A stretch of 64,000 nt of DNA from Comamonas endophytica (GTDB lineage: Bacteria; Pseudomonadota; Gammaproteobacteria; Burkholderiales; Burkholderiaceae_C): contig NZ_CP106881.1 in NCBI RefSeq assembly GCF_023634805.2, positions 1,116,001 through 1,180,000 on the forward strand, in the 5' to 3' direction. A program made the translations under genes and the position numbers. The notes below the pieces were generated by a model. It saw only the letters and a program-made list of their open reading frames with translations, did not search any database and had not been told where the DNA came from. Every line of letters starts with the position of its first letter. Within the stretch, counting starts at the first letter, position 1. Shown one piece after another: positions 26,995-37,837 of this stretch.

Positions 26995-27849
26995 ATGCGT
27001 TCGCTTCACGATGTGCCGGCCCCGGCCAAGCTCAATCTTTTCCTGCACATCACCGGGCGCCGCCCGGACGGCTATCACCTGATCGAATCGGTGTTCATGC
27101 TGATCGACTGGCAGGACCGGCTGCATTTCGAGCTGCGCGCAGGCGGCGCCGTCACGCGCGAAGACCTCGGCGGCATGCGCCTGCCCGACGACGACCTGAT
27201 CGTGCGCGCCGCGCGCGCGCTGCAGGCGGCCACCGGCTGCAGCGCGGGCGCGCACATCGGCGTGGAGAAAAGCATTCCCGCGCAGGCCGGCATGGGCGGC
27301 GGCTCGTCCGACGCGGCCAGCACGCTGCTGGCGCTCAACCGGCTGTGGAACCTGCATCTGCCGCGCCCGGCGCTGGAGGCCATCGGCCTGAAGCTGGGCG
27401 CCGATGTGCCGTTCTTCCTGCGCGGGCGCAATGCCTGGGTGCAAGGGATAGGCGACATCATCACCCCGCTCGAGGGCGCGCAAAAGCTGCCGCCGCAACG
27501 CTTCGTGGTGGTCAAACCGGAAGCCGGACTGGACACGAAATCGATTTTTTCCGCCCCCGACCTCCAACGTGATTCCGAGCGTGCTACAATCGCGGTCTTC
27601 GCTGCAAAGCACTATGACTTTGGTCAAAACAACTTGCAGCCGGTCGCAGAAAAACTGTGCCCCGATGTGAAAAAAGCCATCGATTGGCTCGAAGCACATG
27701 GATTGCACGGTAGAATGACCGGCTCGGGAAGTGCAGTGTTTGCACCGATGACGCAAACGGTCGAGATTGCAGGCGCGCCCAGCGGCTGGATCTCCAGGGT
27801 TTGCCATAATCTGGACGCTCATCCGCTTGCGGGGTGGGCCAAGGATTGA
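26995..27849 (+). CDS. ispE: 4-diphosphocytidyl-2-C-methyl-D-erythritol kinase
   Basis: A 284-residue GHMP-family kinase of the MEP isoprenoid pathway. Family motifs are [22 protein letters not shown] near the N-terminus, the ATP-binding [17 protein letters not shown] (residues about 92-108) and GADVPFF. The C-terminal [12 protein letters not shown] completes the fold. The last 300 bases are less GC-rich than the start and contain TACAAT and an extended -10-like element that could serve the tRNA and prs downstream. No strong Shine-Dalgarno precedes the ATG, which lies after a pyrimidine-rich spacer. Confidence 0.97.
   Translation: MRSLHDVPAPAKLNLFLHITGRRPDGYHLIESVFMLIDWQDRLHFELRAGGAVTREDLGGMRLPDDDLIVRAARALQAATGCSAGAHIGVEKSIPAQAGMGGGSSDAASTLLALNRLWNLHLPRPALEAIGLKLGADVPFFLRGRNAWVQGIGDIITPLEGAQKLPPQRFVVVKPEAGLDTKSIFSAPDLQRDSERATIAVFAAKHYDFGQNNLQPVAEKLCPDVKKAIDWLEAHGLHGRMTGSGSAVFAPMTQTVEIAGAPSGWISRVCHNLDAHPLAGWAKD
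27802..27810 (+). promoter_or_regulatory. Extended -10 promoter candidate for tRNA-Gln and prs
   Basis: TGCCATAAT matches the extended -10 pattern TGnTATAAT with one difference. It lies inside the 3' end of ispE, about 75 nt upstream of the tRNA. No convincing -35 element is visible. Confidence 0.35.
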
Positions 27850-27886
27850 AAGTTACCGGTTGGTTGCATCAGCAATTGACCTGTGT

Positions 27887-27963
27887 AGGGGAGTCGCCAA
27901 GTTGGTTAAGGCACTGGATTTTGATTCCAGCATGCGAAGGTTCGAATCCTTCTTCCCCTGCCA
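27887..27963 (+). tRNA. tRNA-Gln (anticodon TTG)
   Basis: A complete cloverleaf. The acceptor stem is AGGGGAG/TTCCCCT with discriminator G, the anticodon loop ATTTTGAT sits in a CTGG/CCAG-type stem, and the T-loop is TTCGAAT. CCA is encoded. It decodes CAA/CAG and sits between ispE and prs, a conserved position in betaproteobacteria. Confidence 0.96.
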
Positions 27964-28007
27964 AATGTCTTTTGCGTACAAGCAAACCCATAAACACTGG
28001 GACGCTC

Positions 28008-28967
28008 ATGCACACCAATCATTCAGACTTCATGATTTTTAGCGGCAATGCCAATCGCGGCATGGCCGAAGAGATTGCCAGCCAGTTGGGCACCCAGCTC
28101 GGCGCCGCCGAAGTGGGCCGTTTCTCCGACGGTGAAGTCACTGTCGAGATCAAGCAGAACGTGCGCACGCGCGACGTTTTCGTCGTCCAGCCGACCTGCA
28201 GCCCCACCAATGAGAACCTGATGGAACTCCTGGTGATGGTCGATGCCCTCAAGCGCGCATCCGCCGAGCGCATCTGCGCCGTGATCCCGTACTTCGGCTA
28301 TGCCCGCCAGGACCGCCGCCCGCGCTCCTCGCGCGTGCCGATCACGGCCAAGGTCGTGGCCAACATGCTGCAGGCCGTGGGCGTCGAGCGCGTGCTGACC
28401 ATGGACCTGCACGCCGACCAGATCCAGGGCTTCTTCGACATTCCCGTCGACAACATCTACGCCTCGCCGGTGCTGCTGGGCGACCTGCGCCAGAAGAACT
28501 ACGAAGACCTGATCGTGGTCTCGCCCGACGTCGGCGGCGTGGTGCGCGCGCGTGCGCTGGCCAAGCAGCTCGGCTGCGACCTGGCGATCATCGACAAGCG
28601 CCGCCCGAAGGCCAACGTCTCCGAAGTCATGCACGTCATCGGCGACATCGAAGGCCGCAACTGCGTGATCATGGATGACATGATTGACACCGCCGGCACG
28701 CTGGTCAAGGCGGCCGAAGTGCTCAAGCAGCGCGGCGCCAAGAAGGTCTATGCCTACTGCACGCACCCGATCTTCTCGGGTCCGGCCATCGAGCGCATCG
28801 CCGGCGGCGAGGCCCTCGACGAGGTCGTGGTCACCAACACCATTCCCCTGAGCGCCGAAGCCCAGGGTTGCAGCAAGATCCGCCAACTCTCCGTGGCTCC
28901 GCTGATCGCCGAAACGATCAAGCGCATTTCCTCGGGTGATTCGGTCCTCAGCTTGTTCTCGGAATAA
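28008..28967 (+). CDS. prs: Ribose-phosphate pyrophosphokinase (PRPP synthase)
   Basis: A 319-residue enzyme that makes 5-phosphoribosyl-1-pyrophosphate for purine, pyrimidine, His, Trp and NAD synthesis. Motifs: [10 protein letters not shown] (ATP/flexible region), [19 protein letters not shown] and the PRPP loop DDMIDTAGT. The length is normal for class I enzymes. I chose the ATG at 28008 (MHTNHSDFM), with GGGA upstream. It follows tRNA-Gln by 44 nt and precedes rplY, separated by a spacer with several hairpins and a terminator-like element. Confidence 0.97.
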   Translation: MHTNHSDFMIFSGNANRGMAEEIASQLGTQLGAAEVGRFSDGEVTVEIKQNVRTRDVFVVQPTCSPTNENLMELLVMVDALKRASAERICAVIPYFGYARQDRRPRSSRVPITAKVVANMLQAVGVERVLTMDLHADQIQGFFDIPVDNIYASPVLLGDLRQKNYEDLIVVSPDVGGVVRARALAKQLGCDLAIIDKRRPKANVSEVMHVIGDIEGRNCVIMDDMIDTAGTLVKAAEVLKQRGAKKVYAYCTHPIFSGPAIERIAGGEALDEVVVTNTIPLSAEAQGCSKIRQLSVAPLIAETIKRISSGDSVLSLFSE

Positions 28968-29060
28968 GAGCTCGCTCAGCGAGATCCGCGGCTGCCCCGG
29001 CAGCCGCTGCAATGGCCTCCCTCGGGAGGTCTTGCGTGTTTCGGGGCATACCAAGGCGGT

Positions 29061-29087
29061 CCGGCATGTGCCGGCTGTCTTTTTTCA
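29061..29087 (+). terminator. Terminator or attenuator between prs and rplY
   Basis: CCGGCA/TGCCGG hairpin followed closely by a run of six T (29081-29086). Two further GC-rich hairpins (28988-29007 and 29016-29029) lie before it. It probably limits read-through from prs into rplY. Confidence 0.6.
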
Positions 29088-29130
29088 ATCGAGTCCGGCT
29101 GGTCGCGGCCGACTCACACAGGAGCTAACT

Positions 29131-29757
29131 ATGAAATTCGTCGCTACAGAGCGCGCCAAGCAAGGTACGGGTGCGAGCCGCCGTCTGCGTAATTCGGGCA
29201 ACACCCCCGGTATCGTCTACGGTGGCGGTGCCGAACCCCTGGCCATCGAAACCAACCACAACGAACTGTGGCACGCCCTGAAGAAGGAAGCGTTCCACTC
29301 CAGCGTCCTGGAAATGGACATCGCCGGCCAGACCAGCAAGGTCGTGCTGCGTGACGTGCAATTCCACCCCTACAAGCAGCTCGTGCTGCACGTGGACTTC
29401 CAGCGCGTCGACGAGAAGACCAAGCTGCACCTGAACGTGCCCCTGCACTTCGAAGGCGCCGACAAGTCGCCCGCCGTGGCCCAGGACAAGTGCGTCGTGA
29501 CCCCCCTGGTCACCGCCCTGCCCGTGATCTGCGTTCCTTCGGACCTGCCCGAGTTCATCACCGTGGACCTGAGCAACCTGCAAAAGGGTTCGTCGTTCAC
29601 GCTGAAGAACGTGAAGCTGCCCAAGGGCGTCGAAGCCCACATCCGCGGCACGCAAAGCAACCCGGCCCTGGTCTCGATCGTGCCCCCGGCCGACGAGATC
29701 GCTGCTCCCGCCGAAGGCGCCGCACCCGCTGCTCCCGCCAAGAAGGGCAAGAAGTAA
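29131..29757 (+). CDS. rplY: 50S ribosomal protein L25/general stress protein Ctc
   Basis: A 208-residue two-domain L25 (TL5/Ctc type) that binds 5S rRNA. The N-terminal 5S-binding part has KQGTGASRRLRNSGNTPGIVYG. The C-terminal TL5 domain has HVDFQRVDEKTKLHLNVPL and IRGTQSNPALVSI. An Ala/Pro/Lys-rich tail ends in KKGKK. AGGAG precedes the ATG at the usual distance. It lies between prs and pth; a 23-bp perfect hairpin separates it from pth. Confidence 0.97.
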   Translation: MKFVATERAKQGTGASRRLRNSGNTPGIVYGGGAEPLAIETNHNELWHALKKEAFHSSVLEMDIAGQTSKVVLRDVQFHPYKQLVLHVDFQRVDEKTKLHLNVPLHFEGADKSPAVAQDKCVVTPLVTALPVICVPSDLPEFITVDLSNLQKGSSFTLKNVKLPKGVEAHIRGTQSNPALVSIVPPADEIAAPAEGAAPAAPAKKGKK

Positions 29758-29797
29758 TCACTTCCTGAGCGCAGCGCCTGGCCTTCGCGGGCCGGGC

Positions 29798-29858
29798 GCT
29801 GCCCCAAAGCCAACGGCCCACCGCTTCACGGCGTGTGGGCCGTTGGCTTTGGGGCAGC
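29798..29858. promoter_or_regulatory. 23-bp perfect hairpin between rplY and pth
   Basis: Bases 29798-29820 are the exact reverse complement of 29836-29858, with a 15-nt loop. No T-run follows, so it is not a standard intrinsic terminator. The pth ribosome site (GGAG) begins 6 nt after the stem. It could stabilise the rplY mRNA end, pause transcription or affect pth translation. Confidence 0.85.
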
Positions 29859-29879
29859 ATCCATGGAGATAATTCACCG

Positions 29880-30491
29880 ATGATCAAATTGTTTGTTGGC
29901 CTGGGCAACCCCGGCCCCGAGTACGAGGACACGCGCCACAACGCCGGTTTCTGGTGGATCGACGGCCTGGCGCGCGAACTCAAGGTCTCGCTGCAGCCCG
30001 AGCGCAGCTATTTCGGCCTGGCCGCGCGCGCCAGCGTCGACGGCCAGAACGTCTGGCTGCTCAAGCCGCAGACCTACATGAATCTTTCGGGCAAGTCCGT
30101 CGGGGCGCTGGCGCGCTTCTTCAAGATCCTGCCCGAGGAGGTGCTGGTGGTGCACGACGAACTGGACATGCTGCCCGGCCAGGCCAAGCTCAAGCGCGGG
30201 GGCGGCCACGCGGGCCACAACGGGCTGCGCGACATCCATGCGCAGCTGGGCACGCCCGACTACTGGCGCCTGCGCATCGGCATCGGCCACCCGGGCGACC
30301 GCGCCGAAGTGGCGAACTGGGTGCTGAAGAAACCCGCACCCGACCAGCGCACGCTGATCGAGGACTCCATCGCGCATTCGCTCAGGTCGTGGCGGCTGCT
30401 GCAGGCGGGGGAGATGGACAAGGCAACGCTGCAGATCCATACGACCAAGCCGCCGCGGCCCAAGCCGGCGAAGCCGGTAGTGGAGGGGTGA
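29880..30491 (+). CDS. pth: Peptidyl-tRNA hydrolase
   Basis: A 203-residue enzyme that recycles peptidyl-tRNAs dropped from the ribosome. It begins with the family pattern [20 protein letters not shown], which contains Asn10 and catalytic His20. It continues with [13 protein letters not shown] and [10 protein letters not shown] (catalytic Asp), and [13 protein letters not shown] short Pro/Lys-rich tail follows the core. GGAG precedes the ATG at 29880, close behind the 23-bp hairpin. It ends the mutM-side cluster and faces the ferredoxin gene across the repeat array. Confidence 0.97.
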   Translation: MIKLFVGLGNPGPEYEDTRHNAGFWWIDGLARELKVSLQPERSYFGLAARASVDGQNVWLLKPQTYMNLSGKSVGALARFFKILPEEVLVVHDELDMLPGQAKLKRGGGHAGHNGLRDIHAQLGTPDYWRLRIGIGHPGDRAEVANWVLKKPAPDQRTLIEDSIAHSLRSWRLLQAGEMDKATLQIHTTKPPRPKPAKPVVEG

Positions 30492-30538
30492 GCTGCCGGA
30501 CGACCATGAGCCTGTCAAGCAGCATTTGTGCATTGGAG

Positions 30539-30855
30539 TGCAGGCCGTCCACCCTTCGACAGGCTCAGGGCGAACGGTAACTCCCAGGGTGCTCTAGCAA
30601 TGAACTGGGCTCAGGGCGAACGGTGACTCCCAGGGTGCTCTAGCAATGAACTGGGCTCAGGGCGAACGGTGACTCCCAGGGTGCTCTAGTAATGAACTAG
30701 GCTCAGGGCGAACGGTGACTCCCAGGGTGCTCTAGTAATGAACTAGGCTCAGGGCGAACGGTAATGCCCGCACGCCCCTGTTCTGAGCCAAGCGCAGGGT
30801 GGCCGGAGGAAAGCGTTCGTGCTGAGCTTGTCGAAGCATGAACGGCCTGCCCTAT
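30539..30855. repeat. Dispersed inverted-repeat element, copy R3, with internal tandem array
   Basis: This fills most of the 371-nt spacer between convergent pth and the ferredoxin gene; no gene is visible in it. A left arm (GCAGGCCGTCCACCCTTCGA..., from 30540) faces a right arm (GCTGAGCTTGTCGAAGCATG and AACGGCCTGCCC, to about 30852). Between them the inner end of the left arm has been amplified into a 46-bp tandem array. Confidence 0.85.
30563..30762. repeat. 46-bp tandem repeat, four full units and a partial fifth
   Basis: Units start at 30563, 30609, 30655, 30701 and 30747, an exact 46-bp period. Each opens with GCTCAGGGCGAACGGT and continues CTCCCAGGGTGCTCTAG. Units 1-2 read GCAATGAACTGG and units 3-4 read GTAATGAACTAG, so duplication probably went in steps. 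Units are directly abutting, so this is not a CRISPR array. Confidence 0.93.
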
Positions 30856-30862
30856 AGAAGAG

Positions 30863-31201
<339 letters not shown>

Positions 31202-31318
31202 TTATCCCGCCGCCGGCATAGTCCCGCAGCGCTGGCGGACATGGCCGCCAGGCTCGCAGGGGCGCATTTGCCGCTATGCTCTGCACCTCCGGCCCCGGCG
31301 CCTGGACCTGCCCCTTCC

Positions 31319-32281
31319 ATGAGTGTCTTTCTCCTCAAACGCATCCTCACCCTGATCGCCACCCTGGCCGCCACCTCGGCCGTGGTGTTCATGGTGCTGG
31401 ACGTGTTGCCGGGCAATGCCGCGCAGGTGCTGATGGGGCCGGACGCCGCGCCCGAGGCCGTGCAGGCCCTGGCCGAGCAGCTGGGCCTCGACCAGCCAGC
31501 CTGGCAGCGCTACGTGCAGTGGGTGCAGGGCCTCCTGGTGCTGGACCTGGGCAACAGCTATGCCTATGGCAGCCCGGTGCTGGACCTGGTGCTCGAGCGC
31601 CTCGCGCTCACCGTGCCGCTGGCGGTGCTGGCCATGCTGATCACCACGCTGCTGGCATTGCTGGCCGGCGTCTACGCCGCCTCGCGCCATGGCCGCTGGG
31701 GCGATATGGGCGTCATGGGCTTGGCCCAATTGGGCATTGCCATTCCCAACTTCTGGTTTGCCATCCTGCTGATCCTGCTGTTCTCGGTGAAGCTGCAGTG
31801 GTTCTCGGCCGGCGGCTTTCCCGGATGGACCGAGGAAGCCGGCGGCGGCTTCTGGCCCGGGCTCAAGGCGCTGCTGCTGCCGGCGATCTCGTTGGCGGTG
31901 GTGCAGGCCGCGATCCTGGCGCGCATCACGCGCTCGGCCGTGCTGGACGTCATGCGCGAGGATTTCGTGCGCACCGCGCGCGCCAAGGGCCTGTCTACGC
32001 GCGCCGTGCTCTGGGGACATGTGCTGCGCAATGCCATGGTGCCCGTCGTCACGGTGATGGGCCTGCAGTTCGCCAACCTGCTGGCGGGCACCATCGTCGT
32101 CGAGAATGTCTTCTACCTGCCGGGCCTTGGCCGGCTGATCTTCCAGTCCATCGCCAACCGCGACCTGATCGTGGTGCGCAACTGCGTGATGCTGCTGGCC
32201 GCCATGGTGGTACTGGTCAATTTCATCGTCGACCTGCTGTATGCGGCCATCGATCCGCGCCTGAAAGCCAGCGACCTATGA
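31319..32281 (+). CDS. Peptide/opine-type ABC transporter permease (DppB-like)
   Basis: A 320-residue inner-membrane protein with about six hydrophobic segments. The first is at residues about 10-30, followed by a large periplasmic loop carrying the DppB-type LGLDQPAWQRYVQWV. The EAA-like loop that contacts the ATPase includes RTARAKGLSTRAVLWGHVLRN (21 positions, key residues A, G and H). It is first gene of a five-gene importer operon; its stop overlaps the next start (ATGA). Family members carry di- or oligopeptides, nickel, opines or glutathione; the substrate is not readable. Confidence 0.92.
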   Translation: MSVFLLKRILTLIATLAATSAVVFMVLDVLPGNAAQVLMGPDAAPEAVQALAEQLGLDQPAWQRYVQWVQGLLVLDLGNSYAYGSPVLDLVLERLALTVPLAVLAMLITTLLALLAGVYAASRHGRWGDMGVMGLAQLGIAIPNFWFAILLILLFSVKLQWFSAGGFPGWTEEAGGGFWPGLKALLLPAISLAVVQAAILARITRSAVLDVMREDFVRTARAKGLSTRAVLWGHVLRNAMVPVVTVMGLQFANLLAGTIVVENVFYLPGLGRLIFQSIANRDLIVVRNCVMLLAAMVVLVNFIVDLLYAAIDPRLKASDL

Positions 32282-33147
32282 ATACCTCCGCCTCCCTCGG
32301 CCACAGCGCGGCGCCCGGCGCCTGGCGGCGCGCGCTGCGCCAGCGCAGCCTGGTGCTGGGCGCGGCGCTGACGCTGGCGCTGGTGCTGGCGGCGGGCCTG
32401 TCGTTCGTGTGGACACCCTGGTCGCCTTACGAGATGGACCTGGCCATCAAGCTGCAGCCGCCTGGCGCCGCGCACTGGCTCGGCACCGATGCCTTCGGCC
32501 GCGACGTGGCCTCGCTGCTGCTGGTGGGCGCGCGCAACTCCATCCTGGTCGGCTTGATCGCCGTGGGCATCGGCCTGCTGCTGGGCACGGCGCTGGGGCT
32601 GCTGGCGGCGGCACGGCGCGGCTGGGTCGAGGAAGCGATCATGCGCCTGGCCGACTTCACCTTTGCCTTTCCCGCGATCCTGTCGGCCATCATGCTCACG
32701 GCGGTGTTCGGCGCGGGCATCGTCAACGCCATCATCGCCATCGGCATCTTCAACATCCCGACCTTCGCGCGCGTCACGCGCGCCTCGGCCAACACGGTCT
32801 GGTCGCGCGAATACATCCTCGCCGCGCGCGCCTGCGGCAGGAACCGCTGGTCCATCACCTGGGAACATGTGCTGCCCAACATCCTGCCGATGCTGATCGT
32901 GCAGGCCACGATCCAGTTCGCCATCGCCATCCTGGCCGAGGCCGCCCTGTCCTATCTCGGGCTGGGCACGCAGCCGCCGCAGCCCTCCTGGGGCCGCATG
33001 CTGAGCGAGGCCCAGACCCTGATGTTCGAGGCGCCGCTGCTGGCCATCTGGCCGGGCCTGGCGATCGCGCTGGCGGTGCTGGGCCTGAACCTGCTGGGCG
33101 ACGGCCTGCGCGACCTGCTCGACCCGCGCCTGACCCGCGCGCGCTGA
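32278..33147 (+). CDS. Peptide/opine-type ABC transporter permease (DppC-like)
   Basis: A 289-residue partner permease. An N-terminal segment (residues about 25-47) precedes the family motif HWLGTDAFGRDVASLLLVGAR (key residues G, T, D, G, R, D). Further hydrophobic segments follow, with the ATPase-contact loop AARACGRNRWSITWEHVLPN and the DppC-type ALSYLGLGTQPPQPSWG. The start ATG overlaps the stop of the first permease gene by 4 nt. Together the two form the transmembrane channel. Confidence 0.92.
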   Translation: MNTSASLGHSAAPGAWRRALRQRSLVLGAALTLALVLAAGLSFVWTPWSPYEMDLAIKLQPPGAAHWLGTDAFGRDVASLLLVGARNSILVGLIAVGIGLLLGTALGLLAAARRGWVEEAIMRLADFTFAFPAILSAIMLTAVFGAGIVNAIIAIGIFNIPTFARVTRASANTVWSREYILAARACGRNRWSITWEHVLPNILPMLIVQATIQFAIAILAEAALSYLGLGTQPPQPSWGRMLSEAQTLMFEAPLLAIWPGLAIALAVLGLNLLGDGLRDLLDPRLTRAR

Positions 33148-33150
33148 ACC

Positions 33151-34994
<1,844 letters not shown>

Positions 34995-35063
34995 TGTAAA
35001 AAGCGGGGTCGCGAGCCCCAAGCGGCTACCCCTGCCCCCCAGAACACTCCGACGGAGACACCC

Positions 35064-36554
35064 ATGTTGAATCGCCGCCGCGTACTGGCCGCCAGCTCCC
35101 TGGCCAGCACCTCCCTGCTTGCGTCCTGGAGCGCCCTGGCCCAGGAAAAGAAGAACAGCATCGTGATCGCGCTCACGCTCGAGCCGCCAGGGCTCGATCC
35201 GACGGCCAATGCGGCCTCGTCGATTGCCGAGATCGTGCAGTACAACCTGTTCGAGACGCTGACCAAGATCAATTCCGACGGCAGCGTCTCGCCGCTGCTG
35301 GCCGAGAGCTGGGAAGTCGGCAGCGACCTCAAGACCTTCACCTTCAAACTGCGCAAGGGCGTGCGCTTTCACAACGGCGAGCCCTTCAATGCCGAAACGG
35401 TGAAGTTCTCCTTCGAGCGCGCGGCCGCCGAGAAAAGCACCAACAAGGACCGGCGCAACTTCACCGGCCTGCGCGTCCAGGTGGTCGACCCGTACACCGT
35501 GACCATCGTCAACGAGGATGTGGACCCCGACTTCCTGTTCGTGCTGGGCCAGGCCACCTCGATCATCGTCGAGCCCAAGAGCGCAGCCACGAACGCCACC
35601 CAGCCCGTGGGCACCGGCCCCTATCTGGTCGGCCGCTGGAGCAAGGGCGCGTCCGTCACCCTCAACGCCTGGAAGGACTTTCGCGCCGCGCGCGACATCC
35701 AGATCCAGCGCGCCACCTTCCGCTTCATTCCCGACCCCGCGGCCCAGGTCGCGGCGCTGATGGCCGGCGACGTGGACTGCTTCCCGCGCGTGTCGCCGCG
35801 CTCCATCGCGCAGTTCAAGTCCAACCCGCGCTTCGAGGTGCTGGTCAGCGGCTCGCGCGCCAAGACCATCATGGCGATGAACAACGCGCGCAAGCCTTTG
35901 AGCGACGTGCGCGTGCGCCGCGCCATCGCCGCCGCCATCGACCGCAAGGCGGTGATCGACGGCGCGGCCGAAGGCTATGGGGTGCCCATCGGCAGCTACT
36001 ACGTGCCCACCGCCTTTGGCTATGTCGACACGACCGGCGTCAATCCCTACGACCTGGCCAAGGCCAAGGCGCTGCTGGCCGAGGCCGGCGTGAAGCTGCC
36101 CCTGACGCTGACCATGACGCTGCCGCCGGCGCCCTATGCGCGCCAGGGCGGCGAGGTCATCGCGGCGCAGCTCGCCAAGATCGGCATCCAGGTCAAGCTG
36201 CAGAACGTCGAATGGGCGCAGTGGCTCAGCGGCACCTACGGCAACAAGAACTACGACCTGACGATCATTTCGCACGTCGAGCCCTTCGACCTGGGCAACT
36301 TCGCCAAGCCCGACTACTACTGGGGCTACCAGTCGCAGGCGTTCAACACGCTGTACGACCAGATCAAGCGCGCCCCCCGCCCCGCCGACCGCGCCCGCCT
36401 GCTCGGCGATGCCCAGCGCCTGATCGCGCAGGAATCGGTGCATGCGTTCCTGTACCAGCCGCAGTGGGTCACGGTGGCGAAGAAAGGCCTGCGCGGGCTT
36501 TGGAAAGACATGCCCGTCTTTGTCAACGACCTGTCGTCGCTGTCCTGGGCTTGA
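35064..36554 (+). CDS. ABC transporter substrate-binding protein, family 5
   Basis: A 496-residue periplasmic solute-binding protein of the DppA/OppA group. The signal peptide starts MLNRRRVLAASS, with an RR motif that may send it through the Tat route, and ends near SALAQ. The mature part shows the family pattern LAESWEVGSDLKTFTFKLRKG (key residues E, W, F and L) and FHNGEPFNAETVKFSFER. It lies last in the operon, after both permease and both ATPase genes. The ligand (peptide, opine, glutathione or other) is not evident. Confidence 0.94.
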   Translation: MLNRRRVLAASSLASTSLLASWSALAQEKKNSIVIALTLEPPGLDPTANAASSIAEIVQYNLFETLTKINSDGSVSPLLAESWEVGSDLKTFTFKLRKGVRFHNGEPFNAETVKFSFERAAAEKSTNKDRRNFTGLRVQVVDPYTVTIVNEDVDPDFLFVLGQATSIIVEPKSAATNATQPVGTGPYLVGRWSKGASVTLNAWKDFRAARDIQIQRATFRFIPDPAAQVAALMAGDVDCFPRVSPRSIAQFKSNPRFEVLVSGSRAKTIMAMNNARKPLSDVRVRRAIAAAIDRKAVIDGAAEGYGVPIGSYYVPTAFGYVDTTGVNPYDLAKAKALLAEAGVKLPLTLTMTLPPAPYARQGGEVIAAQLAKIGIQVKLQNVEWAQWLSGTYGNKNYDLTIISHVEPFDLGNFAKPDYYWGYQSQAFNTLYDQIKRAPRPADRARLLGDAQRLIAQESVHAFLYQPQWVTVAKKGLRGLWKDMPVFVNDLSSLSWA

Positions 36555-36560
36555 GGCCGC

Positions 36561-37205
36561 TCAGCGCTGCAGCGAAGCCAGGCGCAGCGCAAGGCCGACA
36601 AACACCAGCGCGGTCAGCCGGTTGAGCCAGCGCTGGCCTTTGGCCGAGCGCTGCAGCAGCCGGCCGAACGCGCCGGAAAAGCAGGCCATCGCGCCGAACA
36701 CCAGCAGCGCCGCCAGCATGAAGACACAGCCCAGCGCCATGATCTGCGGCGCCAGGCCGCCGCGCGCCGGGTCGGCGAACTGCGGCAGGAAGGCCAGGAA
36801 GAAGATCAGCACCTTCGGGTTGGTGAGATTCATGATCACGCCGCGCGCCACCATGCGGCGCAGCGCGCGCGCATCGAGGGCCGCGCTCTGCTGCGGTGCG
36901 GCAGGATCGGCCTGGGCCACCGGCGCGCGCCATGCCTGCCAGGCCAGCCAGGCGAGATAGGCCGCGCCGCAGTATTTGAGCACCGTGAATGCCATGGGCG
37001 AGGAAGCGAATACCGCGGCCAGGCCCAGCGCGACGGCGGCCGTGTGCGCTACCAGGCCGGCGCACAGGCCCAACACTACGGCCATGCCGGCGCGCGCTCC
37101 GTGTCGTGCCGATTGCAGCAGCACGAAGATGTTGTCGGGGCCAGGGCTCAGGGCGAGCAGAAGGGAGACGCCGAAGAAGGCGAGGAGGGATTCGGGGGTG
37201 GGCAT
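36561..37205 (-). CDS. LysE/RhtB family translocator
   Basis: A 214-residue polytopic inner-membrane exporter with about six hydrophobic segments. It carries the family hallmark SPGPDNIFVLLQSARHGARAG near residues 20-40 and YCGAAYLAWLAWQAWR near 78-93. Relatives export amino acids such as lysine, threonine, homoserine or leucine; the substrate cannot be assigned. It converges on the substrate-binding protein gene, with only 6 nt between the stops, and no regulator gene lies beside it. Confidence 0.93.
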   Translation of the reverse strand: MPTPESLLAFFGVSLLLALSPGPDNIFVLLQSARHGARAGMAVVLGLCAGLVAHTAAVALGLAAVFASSPMAFTVLKYCGAAYLAWLAWQAWRAPVAQADPAAPQQSAALDARALRRMVARGVIMNLTNPKVLIFFLAFLPQFADPARGGLAPQIMALGCVFMLAALLVFGAMACFSGAFGRLLQRSAKGQRWLNRLTALVFVGLALRLASLQR

Positions 37206-37281
37206 GGGGACCTCTTCAACAAGACCGCGCCCCTCTTTGATCCTTTATTGACCAGCCAGAGAATCAAGGTCAGCAGCGGAA

Positions 37282-37390
37282 CTTGAGGACAGGCCGCTCA
37301 TCCTTCGACGCGGCCGGCGAGGCAGGCTCAGGACGAACGGAAAAAACGTTCGTGGTGAGCCTGTCGAACCATGGACGGCCTGACCTCAAG
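37282..37390. repeat. Dispersed inverted-repeat element, copy R4 (most complete copy)
   Basis: The outer ends CTTGAGGACAGGCCG and CGGCCTGACCTCAAG are inverted copies with one mismatch. The inner ends are CAGGCTCAGGACGAACGG and CGTTCGTGGTGAGCCTGTCG. The left arm carries a GC-rich insertion (GCGGCCGGCGAGG) between CTTCGAC and AGGCTCAGG. The element lies between the BLUF and LysE genes. Confidence 0.88.
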
Positions 37391-37411
37391 CCAAGGAGCG
37401 AGAACGAAAAA

Positions 37412-37834
37412 TCACCCCCGGCTTCCAATCGACGCCGTCGCCATCAACTCCTCCAGCAACGCCAGCGACATCTTTCCCGACACCACATAGGGATTGAGCT
37501 CGATGGTCTCCGAGTACTTGAGCACGATCGCATGGTTGATGCGCGACAGGTTGACCTGGCCCATGGTCCAGCCGCCAAAGCGCCGCTCGGCGATTTCCTC
37601 GTAGTGCAGCAGTTCCACGTCCTGGTGGCGCGCATCGCGCTGGATGTGGCCGAAGAGCGCGCTGACCTGGGAGCGCCCGCCCTCGATGGCCTGCAGGAAC
37701 ACGCCCCCGCCGTAGCACAGCACCCCGGTGATGCCCGAGCCCGGATTGTGCTCGCGCGCCTGGGTCAGGATGGCTTCGATCGCGGCGGGCGAGGCATCCG
37801 CCGCACGGCTTGCATAGATCAGGCGCACCAGCAT
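37412..37834 (-). CDS. BLUF domain blue-light photoreceptor
   Basis: A 140-residue single-domain protein. The BLUF signature is complete: Tyr in RLIYASR (residue 7), NPGSGITGVLCYGGGVFLQ with the flavin-contacting Asn and Gln, AIEGGRSQV, and the Trp of FGGWTMG. BLUF domains bind FAD and sense blue light through a hydrogen-bond switch around Tyr and Gln. There is no fused output domain, so it must act through a partner protein. The start lies only 3 nt after the folE stop, which points to cotranscription with folE. Confidence 0.94.
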   Translation of the reverse strand: MLVRLIYASRAADASPAAIEAILTQAREHNPGSGITGVLCYGGGVFLQAIEGGRSQVSALFGHIQRDARHQDVELLHYEEIAERRFGGWTMGQVNLSRINHAIVLKYSETIELNPYVVSGKMSLALLEELMATASIGSRG

Positions 37835-37837
37835 GGG

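Noticed and set aside
30563..30762. CRISPR-like array
   Set aside because: The 46-bp units abut directly with no spacers, the unit is derived from a dispersed repeat arm, and no cas gene is present.
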